From positions 438,001-502,000 of the forward strand of contig JAQFVV010012420.1 of NCBI GenBank assembly GCA_028023455.1: DNA of 64,000 bases. The letters run 5' to 3'. Within the stretch, counting starts at the first letter, position 1, and the number at the start of each line of letters is the position of its first letter. This DNA comes from Epiperipatus broadwayi. Taxonomy: Eukaryota; Onychophora; Udeonychophora; Euonychophora; Peripatidae. This document shows, one piece after another, positions 37,335 through 49,449 of the stretch. Under the pieces are notes generated by a model. That model did no database searches, was not told the origin of the DNA, and saw only the letters and a program-made list of their open reading frames with translations. Made by a program: the position numbers and the translations under genes.

Positions 37335-40300
37335 CCTTTGTAGAGAAATTATGAGATTCGAGGCAACTAATATTTTTGAGGCCCCTCAAAATTAAAATAA
37401 AATTTTGGTCAAAAAAATAAAAATTTTAATTTAACTCGCTATAAAAATAATTTATTTTACATATGCTTTGCGAGCTTTACCATTTGCAAATTCAGCATTT
37501 ATGTCAGAGTAATTTAAAATGTGAGCAATCCCATAAATAATATTAAGGTTTGCCAATCTGTTTAGTTGTTCCTGGTGCATTGATGATCACAGAAAGTATT
37601 TTAATTCACTAAATGATCTTTCAGCTTCTGCTACACTCAAAGGCAATGTTAAGAAAATCTGTAGCAAACTTGGTATATTTGGAAAAATGTTTAAAAACCC
37701 CATCCCAATAATTTCTTTAAACAATTCTATTGGCTTCATACTTAATTTGAAATTGGACTTGTAAATTTGCTTTAACAGTATTATTTATTCAAAAATTTCT
37801 TCACTTTCATTTTTATATTTCTCTAGCAATAATTTTGCCTTTGAAGTCATGTTATCTTAATCCATTTCATTAAATTTCTATAAAACCTCGAAGAAAGAGC
37901 AAATTAAAGAAATTGCTTGAAATTGATGCAGAAGCCTATCTATTATTGAATTAAAAATTTTATCAAAAATATTTAAATGAAAATATTCTTCAACAGATGT
38001 TTGCTTTTTTAGTCTATGACTTATTTCAAAATCAGCAGTAAAATCATTTGCAGTTGCTACTTTTTTGCACTTCTGAAGAATTAATTTCCATATTTTTTTA
38101 AATTCTTCTATATCTTTAATTAGGTTCTCAATATTATCTTTTTCTATATCCAATGTTGCTTTATAGACTCAATTACAAGATTTGTTTGATGCAACAATTT
38201 TAGTATTTTCAACCAAACTGTGAACATAAATTACACATTCAAATTTTGACAAACATTTTCCAAAAGCCAGAATCTGTGAGTGTGCTTCAACAAAAAAATT
38301 TCTTAAGTCGATTTCTTTCAAGGCAGATCATATAGATTTCAAGTTTAAAGCTACTGGTTTTACTGCATTTAGTCTTGCTGACCATCTTGTTTTCGAAATG
38401 TTAAGTAATGAATACCCTGATAAGTGCTTTTTTAAAATCTCCCATTTATTCGGACTTCCACTGAAGAAATTGTAAATTTGCTGAACTGTACCAAAGAAAA
38501 TTACTGTTTCTTTGCAACATTCTGTTGAATCTATTCCTACCAGATTTAAAAGGTGGTTACCACAACCAGAAAATGTGCAATTGCTATTTTCCCTTAAAAG
38601 AATTGCTTGTGCACCATTATATTTTTCTGCTATATTGGCTCCATTATCATAGACTTGTCTCACACAATTTTTATAATTCAATTTTAATTCTCGAAGTAAA
38701 TTTAATAATTGAGTAATTCTTTCTTAGCCCGTTTATCTGAGAAATAATCAAAGCATACGAATCTTTCTTTAACTGAAAATGCCAATTTACAATGTTATCT
38801 GTTTCTTATAGGATGAATCTGGAATTGCATCAGCAATAATAGAAAAATATTTACTCTTCTTCACTTTCTCAATAATTTCACTTTGAACAAATGAACTACA
38901 AATATTACTAAATTTGTTGGTTACTCTTATCGAAAGATAGTGAACTTGCATTCTTTTGTTTTCTTCTTGTACAGCTTTAACTTTTGAAACATGCTTTGCC
39001 AATATTGGATATTTATTTAACAATTCAATTATTCCAAAAAAATTATCATTATGTGGACTTCCAATGCGTGCATCAGATCCAAAAAATGCTAGTCTTCTTT
39101 TAGCAAGAAAAAATATTACATCCAGATAGCGCTTCACTAACTTTTTCCAAAGATTGGCTTGGTCATTAATTTCATTTAGAATCAAATTTTGTGTTCCTTT
39201 ATCTTCTAAAGTCTTTTCATGTGAATTTTTCTAGAAAACATAATTTTATTTGTGTGTAATAGAATTTTCGTGAGATGGTATGTGGTTATACAGCATTTCC
39301 CAACCAATTTGAATAATATATTCCAGCTTATCAGTTAAATATGAAAATGGATGCGTGCTCTTATTCAAAATGTAACATGGCACACAATAAATTGATTGAT
39401 TTTGGATGCTCCAATACAACCAATCTCTATGGCAAATTTCACCATTTGGAAGTCTTCTTGAAAACAAACTAAATGCATAGTTTGATGTATCTTTTTCAAT
39501 ATTTTGAGGAATTTCAAACCGCTTAATTTTTAAAAATGATTTTAATTGGTCTGTAATCAAATAGAAAATTAAGATTTCAATATTCACCAATCCTTCTGAA
39601 ATTACTGTTTCATTATTTGGATATGTAGCAATACTATTATATTCATTTGGTAAAGCTTCTTCACCATCTATTCTTATTCTTTCAGGTACTTCTACTTCAT
39701 TTACTCTTTTTTGAATAATCTGTCATAGTTACATTATTATTAATGCTGCTTGCTTTTTCAAATAATGCTTGCTTCTGTTTTCTCATTGTGGAAAAAACTC
39801 ATTATCAGACCCAATTTTTCTATTACAGCCTCTCTTATTTTTTTCTTCTGTCTCATGCTTGCACCACTTTCATAATGTCTCTTCATCATAGAAAGGCTAT
39901 CAATACATTAAAATTAATTTGGAGAACCAAAGTTAAAATTTACTATTTTTACTGGGTCTAAGAATTAATGAATATTGTGCATTGGAATGATGATTTTCTC
40001 AATATAATTTATAATAATATTATAACATTTTATAAAATGTAAATAATTTACCGAAAACAATAAAAATGCACAAATAAACTCATAGTATGTTAATGCTCAC
40101 TATAAACAGTTTACAGTAAAATATGCATGTAGTAGTGTCAAAACTGTAGCATTGAATTACACAGCAATGCTTGGGCAGTGTTAAAACACAAAATTTCATG
40201 GAAGGTGTGATGCCAGGACAAACCAGGAATTCAGGGTGTCAGCGTTTTTCATTTTGAGATATTGTAACCTAGTGGAAAAAAACAGAAAATACTGGTTTTT

Positions 40301-40452
40301 GTTTATTTATATATGTGGAAGCTGACTACAGTGTTTCAAGGTTGACAATTCGCTATAAGACTATATTTTTAAAATATATTCAGTTGCCATTTTGAAGCCT
40401 CCAATAGTATGGGGCCCAGGAGATCGGTCTCTCCCCCCTCTGTGAGACTCTG
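37335..40452 (-). mobile_element. hAT-type DNA transposon (ZMYM1/DUF4371-like), about 3.1 kb
   Basis: It carries a decayed transposase reading on the minus strand. Candidate 8-bp target duplications are ATTACATG at 37327-37334 and ACTACATG at 40453-40460 (one mismatch, and 8 bp is the hAT length). The right end reads CAGAGTCTCACAGAGG on the minus strand, matching the CAG-type start of hAT ends. The left end (CCTTTGTAGAG) is only weakly related, so the ends are tentative. A GC-rich patch near 40408-40450 is the 5' end. Confidence 0.55.
37452..39889 (-). pseudogene. hAT transposase with TTF-type zinc finger and DUF4371, broken
   Basis: Reading from an ATG at 39889: MKRHYESGASMRQKKKIREA (basic start). 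Next come a TTF-type zinc-finger region at 39590-39246 (SRRLPNGEICHRDWLYWS, VPCYILNKS), a DUF4371 piece at 39185-38787 (FRGSDE-like FFGSDARIGSPHNDNFFGII) and an RNase H-like core at 38681-38328 (VYDNGANIAEKYNGAQAILL, GCGNHLLNLVG, ISKTRWSARLNAVKP). The end is a hAT dimerisation domain at about 37690-37452 (LPLSVAEAERSFSELKYFL, then QEQLNRLANLNI). The domain order and total length (about 810 codons) fit the ZMYM1-like hAT transposases. Stops at several points, including one inside the dimerisation domain, and frameshifts make it inactive. Confidence 0.88.
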
Positions 40453-40460
40453 ACTACATG

Positions 40461-41212
40461 CCAGTATCACATACCGCTGAGAAATTAATTAGATGATATT
40501 AATAAAATAGTCACTTTTATTCCATATTTTGATAGTTTACTTGACATACATATTTTGAAAGAATAGCTCTCTCTAAATGCCACAAACATTTCTCTAACAT
40601 AAATGTTGAGTAAATGTTTGGTTACAAATATTTCAAGTAATAAATTAGTGCTGCTACATGCTCATCTTTTTTTCTATTTCTTAATAAGAAACATATCAAA
40701 TCATAAACAGTAGAGAATAAATACTAATTGTTCCAATTCATGGTGCAATGAAAACCTCCTGACCAGTTCCATCCATGCAAAACAGATATTTCAAATTTTT
40801 ATTACTAGATTTGAAGACTTCTGTATAAAACAACACATATCAATATCTTTGACTTCAGAAATGATTTTTATTTTTAAATTTCTCTTATACAGTTGAAATT
40901 TTTATACTGGTATAATTGATGACATTTTGTATTATATTTTCAGTAAATAATAAATTCCATATAGCTTCTATGGGAGGAGCATTTACAAGTCATTAAACAG
41001 GATCTTGAAAATCAGGTAGAGAGGTAACAATATTGTAATTATATATTGGACTATTTCCGTCAACTAATTATAAATATTGAAGCGCTTTAAAAAAATTCAA
41101 ACTTATTTTAACTTTCCAAATACATTCAACTGTTAGTAACAGCACAAAGGTTAATATGCAAGATAATATTTCCAATGATATTATTCTCCTCTTTTCTTCA
41201 GATATCACTAAC
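40461..41212. other. AT-rich non-coding DNA
   Basis: No recognisable gene or repeat. Confidence 0.4.
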
Positions 41213-41293
41213 CTGACCAGTGACAATATTAATATGAGAATCAACTCTGGACCTTTAGATTTGTAAATACTGAATTAAAGGTAACATTCTAAC
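41213..41293 (-). repeat. tRNA-derived SINE head, inverted copy
   Basis: On the minus strand it reads AATTGGTTAGAATGTTACC then ATTCAGTATTTACAAATCTAAAGG, matching the two plus-strand heads that follow. The A-box core TTGGTTAGAA is intact, but the B box is weak (GGTCCAGAGTT). Confidence 0.55.
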
Positions 41294-41372
41294 CAATTCA
41301 GTTGGTTAGAACATTATCCTAAATTTAATATTCAGGAATCTAAAGATTCGGGTTCAATTCCCATACTTGTAT
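41294..41372 (+). repeat. tRNA-derived SINE head, direct copy 1
   Basis: CAGTTGGTTAGAACATTATC is a good pol III A box, followed about 35 bp later by GGGTTCAATTCCC, a good B box. The spacing is that of a tRNA, but the acceptor and anticodon stems do not fold cleanly, so it is a tRNA-derived repeat. It abuts the inverted copy, making a palindrome centred near AACCAATTCAGTTGGTT. Confidence 0.6.
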
Positions 41373-41384
41373 TGTTACTGGTTG

Positions 41385-41448
41385 GCAGAATCAATTGGTT
41401 AGAGTGTTACCCTATGTTCAATACTCATGAATCTAGGGGTTCTTATCA
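41385..41448 (+). repeat. tRNA-derived SINE head, direct copy 2
   Basis: CAATTGGTTAGAGTGTTACCC (A box) and, later, CATGAATCTAGGGGTTC repeat the layout of the copy just upstream. It is cut off after the start of the B box. Confidence 0.5.
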
Positions 41449-42029
41449 GTGAGATGGTTTATCAAAAAATAAATTATTTTTAAAAAATCTGTTGGTTTTT
41501 TTAATTAAAATTATTTAAAGAAAATATTTAGTATAAAGTTTAAAATCTAAGTAATTTTTATTTCTTGATCCTCTTAAAAACTCAATCAAAAATTATTTTA
41601 CCCTTCCCCCTTTTTAAAAAAAATATAAATACACAAACACACATGCAATTGAAATGTCATAATATACATAATAATATAAACTGCCATAAATAAAGTACAT
41701 AAACACTATAATCATATAATTCATATGATAAAATTTTATTTTCGTACATCTAGTATGCTTTCATATCATATTTATGGATTAAATTAAATCTGTATATAGA
41801 TGAACAGTCCTGAATATAAAAATCTTAGAATAATTTATCTTTAGATTTAGATGATAAAATTTTATGTCAATCACAATGTTGTTTTGTCTGTTTTTGGAAG
41901 ATAAAAAGATAAAAGTAAAAGTTAAGCAATTTCAATTACATAAAACAAAAGAAAAAAGTATCTTCTTTTTAAGACAAAAGGGTGAGAAAAAAATTATTGA
42001 CCTGATTTTAAAATGACATTGTTAAAATT

Positions 42030-42064
42030 ATGCCATCACTTTACCACTAGGCTAAACCTCAAAT
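42030..42064 (-). repeat. tRNA-like A-box fragment (SINE remnant)
   Basis: On the minus strand, GGTTTAGCCTAGTGGTAAAG resembles the D-arm and A box of a tRNA. No B box follows at the right distance, so it is a decayed SINE head. Confidence 0.35.
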
Positions 42065-42284
42065 AATGTTACATTATATTATATAACTATATTACTAAAT
42101 TTTATTTAAGGATACTCCATAAAATTTTAAAAATACAATAACAAGATTATAAGTCCAAACAATATGTGGTACTATAGTCAACTATTTTAAAATCACATCT
42201 TCATTGAAATTGATATGATTAATAAATAAACAATATAAATATTTCTATAAAAATATTTTATAGTGAACATGAGCATGTTTTTGT

Positions 42285-42625
42285 TTTTTTGGAAAGACAA
42301 GCATTTAAAAAGATTATTTCAAAGATATTCTAATGAAGAACAATTATTGCTAGTTTTCACTGGAAAAATATGTCTGAGGGTAGAATACAATGGAGTTATA
42401 ATTAGATAAAGAATTGATATCTTTCAGAAAGAAAAGTTTGTTGCAGAAAATATAAAAAAACAGCATCACAAAATACCAAATATCAGAAAAATAGATCTAC
42501 CTGCATTTAGATTGAACATTGCAAAACATATCTTTAACATATTATTTTGTCTTTCTCTTTTTTTTTTTTAGATTTGAAATGACTATATTCATTTGCAAGT
42601 GGCTATACAATAAAATCTAATTTCT
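42285..42625 (+). repeat. Dispersed repeat copy related to 30956-31410
   Basis: It shares diverged words in the same order with the 31-kb copy: a GATTATTTCAAAGATATTCT start, a TTTCA.TGGAAA middle, CTTTCAGAAAGAAAA, and a tail with TTTGAAATGAC and CAAGTGGCT. It has no coding sequence and probably belongs to a SINE or other non-autonomous family. Confidence 0.45.
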
Positions 42626-42942
42626 ATGAATATTTGCATGAAAAATGAAAATCACTTATATTTTTAAATTATTTCATACATTTTTTGTTTTGTAAGAGTT
42701 TGGGCATTTATAATTTTAAAAATACTTTTTGTATATTCTTAATTACTCTTAACATGAATGAGAATGTCTTATATAGCTATCAATGGACAATAAAGTTAAA
42801 ATTTAAACAAATATGTTTTGTCAATTAAAAAGGACATATTAAATTTTATCTATATAATTATAATTGGATTTTTTATTATTTTTAAACCATATTATTATAA
42901 TACTTTACTGCACATTATTAGAATTTAATTTTTCAAGACAAA

Positions 42943-44617
42943 AGTAGCTGGGTTCGAATACGGGCACTAAAGGAAGTAAAAGTCAATAATAATTACAAAA
43001 GAGTGTTATTGCGATTGTGATTATGAATTAAATCGATAGATGAGAGAACATTTACAGATATTCATTCGAACCCTGTTACAAAAGAGTGTGAGTAAAATAC
43101 ATTAACCATTTAAAGGCATGAATGTATACATATATATTTATTACACGTGTTATTGTGTTGCGTAGAATTAATTACTAACAGATTTGTATGTGAAGATGAA
43201 GAGAAGTGGTTAAGTGTGGAATTGTATTTTATATTTTTGTTTTATATATTTTTATTAATATTGTAAGTTATAGATTTAAATAATGTCATTAGTAGCGCAT
43301 GTTTCTTAAAGAAAGCAAATTAAACATATAAGGCTGGAGAGTAATAAAAAGAATTGAAAGTTGTGCTGCGGGCAATTTCTGTTAATGACACTGGTTACCG
43401 AAATTCCATGAAACTGGTCAATTTAGTATTTTTGAACAATGGAAGCTAAAAGCATTCCTGAGAAATGGTCATTGGCATATGGATAGATAAAAAAAAAAAG
43501 TGAGGTGAAAGAGCGTTAAAAGAAAAAAAACTATATATATATTTTTTTATTTTTGTAGGGATTTGGAAAAGTGATGGTTAGAAAGGAAGAAGCATGAAAG
43601 GATAAATTTCATAATGTGATTATTAATTAATAAAAATTAATAATAATGGACTCCGACAAAATGCTGGGTAAATATAATCATGTGGATTCATTGGACTGGC
43701 TCAGTGGACAGCTATTGTGTGACCTGCCTGAACTTTATCTACGGAGATTTTGAAGTCAAGTTGAAACAAGTGAAATGATCATAGATCTCCAAACAGCTAG
43801 AACTTTCGTTCAATCAAGTTTAGAATGATCTACCTAACCTCTAGGATGGATTATCTTATGTGAAAATCTTATGGAATCTTTCATCATTTTTCAGACCAAC
43901 AACTCTCACAAAACCATCACCATTATAATACTGTAAGCTTACAGATCATCAGCTTTACACACGAACATTCGCTCTCAAATGAGATGACTTTGACCTTTTT
44001 CTCAATATATATTAAATGAACTCTTAATTTATTGCACTTTATTCCAACTTAAATAAAGTAATTAAAATTAAATCATTTATTAAATACAACTCTTAAAAAA
44101 AAAAATTTAAAAAATAGATTAAATCTTTTAATAAATACAACTCTGACATGTAGTTGCACTCTTTCGTGAATGTGTATATTAATCTTATATATATGTATTT
44201 GTATGTTTGAGATATTAATATATATGTGTACTAATAAATTTTAGAATTTAACTATAACTTGTGTCTTTATTTGAATTATGGGATTCTTATAACTTCTGGA
44301 TTATTATAATAAGATTCATAGGGCAGATAAGAAAATTATAAAGATATATATGACATTTCTTTGTAACATAACCTTGGCTTCGTTCTCCCGAACATTATCT
44401 CCCAGACCTTGAGATTGAGCTAGTCTGGATAAGGTACCCAAAAGAGGTCCACTAAAACCTTTTCTTGTTTTTGAGGGGTATAATTCTTATTAATTGATAA
44501 GATTGGCGCTTGAGATGGAAATTAGTCCATGCTCATAAATATACCTAGTTAAAGCTTAGGGTAATAATTTGCTCTCACTCAAATTCTTAGAATAAGATTA
44601 CGGGTAGACCGCTAAAA
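42943..44617 (+). repeat. Left LTR of the gag-only element (about 1.67 kb)
   Basis: It matches 46237-47872 along its length, from GTAGCTGGGTTCGAATA at the start to GGGTAGACCGCTAAAA at the end, with scattered substitutions and small indels. The first bases upstream of AGTAGC differ between copies, so the left edge is uncertain by a few bases. Confidence 0.85.
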
Positions 44618-44640
44618 TGGCACCCAACATGGGGTGGCGA
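44618..44640 (+). other. Primer-binding site of the gag-only LTR element
   Basis: TGGCACCCAACATGGGG immediately follows the left LTR and is absent after the right LTR. TGG at the start is what base-pairing with a tRNA 3' CCA end requires. The exact tRNA was not assigned. Confidence 0.6.
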
Positions 44641-45076
44641 AGGTTGGAGAACAAAAGTTAAAATGACGAAATTTAAAAAGGGCTTCCCAACGAGAGTTGG
44701 AGAACGATTTTTTTTTTTTAAAAAAAAGAGAAAACAGAAAGAGTTTAGAAATATATTTAAAAGATGGCATGTTTTGCGATATATATGTATACTTATGGAA
44801 AAGTGTTCAAGTAGTCAGAATAGAAAATAACGTTTATGTTCGATAAGGTTTGTTTAGTGAGATATATAAAGTCACATAAATGCTAAAATAGGGGTTTAAG
44901 GATTTTACTAATATTTGGGATATTATAAACAATATCTTATAATGGTAGAAATGAGTGGAGGAAGGTTTATCAGGTGGGTTATTCAGTATACCACTGAGAG
45001 CCGAGGTGACGAACCTGCCATGTTTAATTGAAATAATAATAGATATACACTAACAGAATAAATAGGTACAGAGAAA

Positions 45077-46165
45077 ATGAAGTCAAAAAATAAGCAGAAA
45101 GTGGAACAGCAGAACGCAAGGGAGGAGAAAGAACCAAACGTAATGGAGATAATTTTAGAAAAATTAGAAAGTCTAGAACTCCGAATTCAGAAAATGGATG
45201 AGAGAGTCGAAATGAGATTTCAGAATACAGAATGGAGACTAGGCATGGAAAGCGAAAGTAGTCAAGGAAAAATGGAGTATGAGGAAAATGAAAAAGAAAG
45301 TAAGAAAAAGGCAGAGAAGTCGAACAATAAAAAAGTAGAAAGGAGTTTAGATGAACGAGAGGGGAGTGTAAAATGGTAGCCAAAGGCTTGGGAGGCAGAA
45401 AGGCCAAAGAACATGGTAAAATGTATGGGTATGGCGATGCATACCAACGTGAACCAATTCTTAAAAATACGGCCGTTTGAAGGCCAAATGGGAGAAGCTC
45501 CCATGGAACATCTGCAAAGCCTATGAAGATACTTTGGTATGAATCCCATGCCAGAGGAAAGTAAATTAGTGACAGCAAATAGTAATCTAAGTGGGAATGC
45601 CCAAGCATGGTGGGACTCGTTGTCCCAACAACCCACAACCTTCGAGGAGGACCAGAAGAAGATATGGGACTTTCGGGTTAGAAGACCGCCAGGAGCTCGT
45701 ACAATACCAAGTTATGTGAAAGAAATATGAGGAACAGAAGCAAGAAAATTTCTCTCAATTCTTTCATCGCCAGGTGGCAAGACTGAGGACATTGGACACG
45801 TATAATTTGTCAGATCACATCATTTGAATGGTAAGGCACAATATGCCTATGAATGTAGAAAAAATGATGTTGGGGGTGAGAAAGGCATCTATCGGAGAAG
45901 TGGCAGAACTACTTAATGCACTGGACATGAGCACTAAGACCATGGCATTTTTTGGAATGAGGAAAGGAAGTCCAAGATCAGCAAAGTGCTAAGCTTGGGA
46001 TGGAAAAAGGACAATGCAATGTATAGAAAAAGAGGCGACAATAGTAATGGACCGAAAAGGCAGTACGAGCCAGAAGCTCGGCATCCATCAGACAAGCCAA
46101 ATTAAGGTCAAGAAAAGGGGTCGTGGCCACCGAAGCAAAAGAATGGTACAGATAAAGGATAGATA
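45077..46165 (+). pseudogene. Gag-like protein of the LTR element, broken
   Basis: An open start (45077-45376, 100 codons) encodes a highly charged, probably coiled-coil segment (IILEKLESLELRIQKMDERV). A frame change then leads to NQFLKIRPFEGQMGEAPMEH, a stop, and the open piece 45539-45730 with LSGNAQAWWDSLSQQPTTF, the typical gag core. Next comes NFSQFFHRQVARLRTLDTYN and a basic tail (KRGDNSNGPKRQYEPEARHP). The order of charged helix, core and basic tail is that of a Ty3-type gag without a CCHC knuckle. At least three stops or shifts are present. It aligns piece by piece with the gag in the 53-60 kb element. Confidence 0.78.
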
Positions 46166-46236
46166 AGAGGTGGTTAGGAAGCCATTCAAATACACAGATG
46201 GTATTTGAAGGCTATTGCACCAGGGGAGTATGTAAC

Positions 46237-47872
46237 AGTAGCTGGGTTCGAATATGGGCACTAAAAGAAATAAACATCAATAATAATTACAAAAGAGTAT
46301 TATTGCAATTGTTATTATGAATGAAATCGATAGGTGCGAGAACATTTATAGATATTCATTCGAATCTGTTACAAAAGAGTGTGAGTAAAATACATTAACC
46401 ATTTAAAGGCATGAATACATACATATATATTTATTACACGTGTTATTGTGTTTTGTAGAATTAATTATTAACAGAGTTGTATGTGAAGATGAAGAGAAGC
46501 GGTTATGTGCGGAGTTGTATTTTATATTTTTGTTTTATATATTTTTGTTGTTTATTAATATCGTAAGTTATAGATTTAAATAATGTCATTAGTAGCGCAT
46601 GTTTCTTAACGAAAGCAAATTAAACATATAAGGCTGGAGAGTAATAAAAAGAATTGAGAGTTGTGCTGCAGTCGATTTCTGTTAATGACACTGGTCATCG
46701 GAATTCCAAGAACTGGTCAATTTAGTATTTTGGACAATGGAAGCTAAAAGCATTCCTGAGATATGATCATCGGCGTATGGATAAATAAAAAAAAAAAGTG
46801 AGGTGAAAGAGCGTTAAAAGAAAAAAATATATATATATATTTTTGATTTTTGTAGGGATTTGGAAAAGTGACGGTTAGAAAGGAAGAAGCATGACAAGAC
46901 AAATTTCATGTGATTATTAATTAATAAAAATTAATAATAATGGGCTCCATTGAAATGCTGGGGTAAATATAATTGTGTGGATTCATTGGACTGGCCCAGT
47001 GGACAGCTATTGTGTGACCTGCCTGAACTTTATCTATGGAGATTTTGCCATCTAGTACAAACAAGTGAAATGATCATGGATCTCCAAACAGCTAGAACTT
47101 TCGTTCAATCAAGTTTAGAATCATCTACCTAACCTCTAGGATGGATTATCTTATGTGAAAATCTTATGGAATCTTTCAGACCAACAACTCTCACAAAACC
47201 ATCGCCATTATAATACTGTAAGCTTACAGATCATCAGCGTTAATACACGAACGTTCACTCTCAAATGAGGTAACTTTGACCTTTTTCTCAATATATATTA
47301 AATGAACACTTAATAATAAATTAAGAAAAATGTACTTTATTCCAACTTAAAGAAAGTAATTAGAAAATAGATTAAATCATTTAATAAATACAACTCTGAC
47401 ATGTAGTTGCACTCTTTTGTGAATATGTACATTAATCTTATATATGTGTATCGGAATGAATGAGTCGTTTGTTTGAGATATTAATATATGTGTGTATTAA
47501 TAAATCTTAGAATTTAACTATAACTTGTGTCTTTATTTGAATTATGGGATTCTTATAACTTCTGGATTATTATAACATTCGTAGGGCAGATAGGAAAATT
47601 ATAAAGATATATATATATGACGCTTCTTTGTAAGATAACCTTGGCTTTGTTCTCTCGATAGACATTGTCTTCCAGACTTTGAGATTGAGCTAGTCTGGAT
47701 AAGGTACCCATAAGGGGTCCACTGGAACCTTTTCTTTTGTTTTTGAGAGGTATAAGATTGGCACTTGAGATGGGAATTAGTCCATGCTCATAAATATATC
47801 TACTCAAAGCTTAGGGTAATATCTTGCTCTCACTCAAATTCTTAGAATAAGATTATGGGTAGACTGCTAAAA
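46237..47872 (+). repeat. Right LTR of the gag-only element (about 1.64 kb)
   Basis: It is the second copy of the 42943-44617 repeat. An open frame at 46950-47132 occurs inside it, and the left LTR has the same region with stops, so it is not taken as a gene. The following flank diverges after CTAAAAT. Confidence 0.85.
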
Positions 47873-49447
47873 TATCAAATAGAAGCATTAAATATTAGAA
47901 ATATGTTTTTCATCTAATATGATTTTTCATAATAAAAGTAGTGCAGAGGTTAGATCTTATATTTTTAGAGCATGAAAGTAAACAAAGCCACACCTTCAAA
48001 CTTGCAGCTAGCATTGTCTATTCTGAAAGAAATAATGCAAAACGCAAAGTCAAAGAGGCCTAGTACATCATTAATAATATGTGTGTCATAAATAAGAAAG
48101 AGTCCTGCATTCCCTTTTCAAAAAAGTTGATTATGTAAATCATCTTAATTACATTTTTGTAATTAGTATATTAAAAACCTTCAGTTTGATAAATTACATA
48201 TTTCGCTTTAAGTTTTTCTGCTAACATTATGACTACAAGCTATTTGAAAGCATGCTAAGCATATTATGTTAAATGAATTAAGCATATTATAGTAAAAGAA
48301 TAAGTAAGCTTTACTTAGTACACATATTGAAAGTGTTTTTTTTTGAATTTAAAAAAATTAAATTTATTCATAATAAATAATTGTATTTAAATTATTCACT
48401 TTTTGATTTTCATAGTCCATACATTTCTTATTTTCCATATTGTCTTAGTAAAATTACAACTAAAACATAATTCAAATTTAATTTTTTTTTTAATTCTCTA
48501 GCTTATTATTTATTACAAAATTTTTAATGCAAAAATGATTAAGACTCTTGATCGAAAACAATGTTTCTAAACAATACATTTGAACATTAAAAGCTATGTC
48601 AAAATCTATTAATGAATCCTAATACTACAGTGTGAAAATGAATTCTCTTTTATGAATAAATAAAATCAAATATTCTTTATAACTGAAACTCCTTACGTCA
48701 ATAAAATAGCCAAGTACTTTATAGAAATACAAAATAATGAAATATTTAATAAAAGTTTCATCTATACAATTTAGAATTTTAAATTATTTAATGTGATATG
48801 TATTTATTACTATCTCTATTGGAAAGTGAATAAGAAATCTTTAATTTTTGAATCCAACATTTTCATCTCTGGCTAAACTATCCACAGTATTTTGTTTAAC
48901 AAAGAACACAAAAAATAATAAATAAAAGATATAAAATTGATTTATATTCAATTAAATCACTTTTATTCAATTCCTTTAAAAAATTCAAAAAATGTAAATT
49001 TTAATCTTGAAAATCAAAGTAAATAAAATGTTTTTATTATCATGGCATCTAAAACTAAACGGACTCTTTCAGATTGCATTCTGTACTTGTTTCGCAGGCA
49101 TGTAACTCTGTACAATTAATTGCAACGGTACAGTGACTGAATCAAGAGATAAAGGTTTCTGATTTGAAGATCAAACTGTCACTTTTGATGCTCAAACAAA
49201 ATGATTTCCTTGGCAATTAATCTTTTTTTTTTTTCACCTGTGTAATTTAATGCAGGAGTAGAATGGCAGACTCGAGTAAAATCTTGGACTTGAAACACAA
49301 CCTGCCATTTTTGGTGAACCATATAACTTCTCGAGTGATAAATTATTTGATTACTTATTTTACAGATATGTAGCAGTACTATTTAGCAAAAATGTATATT
49401 TAAAAAAAAAAAAAAAAACTTAATTATATAATAACATATTTAGGCAT
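47873..49447. other. AT-rich non-coding DNA upstream of the intron donor
   Basis: Still within IGHMBP2 intron 1. No recognisable element. A short phrase from 49054 (ASKTKRTLSDCILYLFRRH) is open for about 25 codons on the plus strand but matches no family known to me. Confidence 0.4.
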
Positions 49448-49449
49448 AC

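Larger units (their letters stand above)
41449..42942. other. AT-rich non-coding DNA around repeat fragments
   Basis: Apart from the two fragments listed separately (42030-42064 and 42285-42625), nothing is recognisable. Confidence 0.4.
42943..47872 (+). mobile_element. Gag-only LTR retrotransposon, about 4.9 kb
   Basis: Two direct repeats (42943-44617 and 46237-47872) flank a 1.6-kb interior. Just inside the left repeat is TGGCACCCAACATGGGG (44618-44634), a probable primer-binding site. Just before the right repeat is a CCAGGGGAGTA purine-rich tract. The interior encodes only a gag-like protein, and there is no room for protease, reverse transcriptase or integrase. Diverged repeats show age, and a target duplication was not resolved. 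The gag is related in layout to the ones at 18.4 and 56.5 kb. Confidence 0.85.
16912..49449 (-). other. IGHMBP2 intron 1, about 32.5 kb, transposon-filled
   Basis: This interval is bounded by the GT donor at 49449-49448 (CTAG|GTATGCC) and the AG acceptor at 16913-16912. The phase on both sides agrees: exon 1 ends with AG and exon 2 begins with G, giving AGG for Arg. It holds a decayed Ty3-like gag-protease, a Penelope-like inverted pair, a hAT remnant, SINE heads and a gag-only LTR element. Intron status is inferred from the two flanking exons and is not shown by transcript data. Confidence 0.75.

Noticed and set aside
41294-41372. A functional tRNA gene
   Set aside because: The A and B boxes are good, but acceptor and anticodon stems do not fold and related truncated heads lie next to it; it is a SINE head.
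45024-45638. A 204-codon minus-strand open frame across the gag region
   Set aside because: It is the complement of the gag reading frames; the gag strand gives recognisable protein blocks, this one does not.
46950-47132. A 60-codon gene in the right LTR of the 4.9-kb element
   Set aside because: The corresponding region of the left LTR has stops and shifts, and no family is recognisable.
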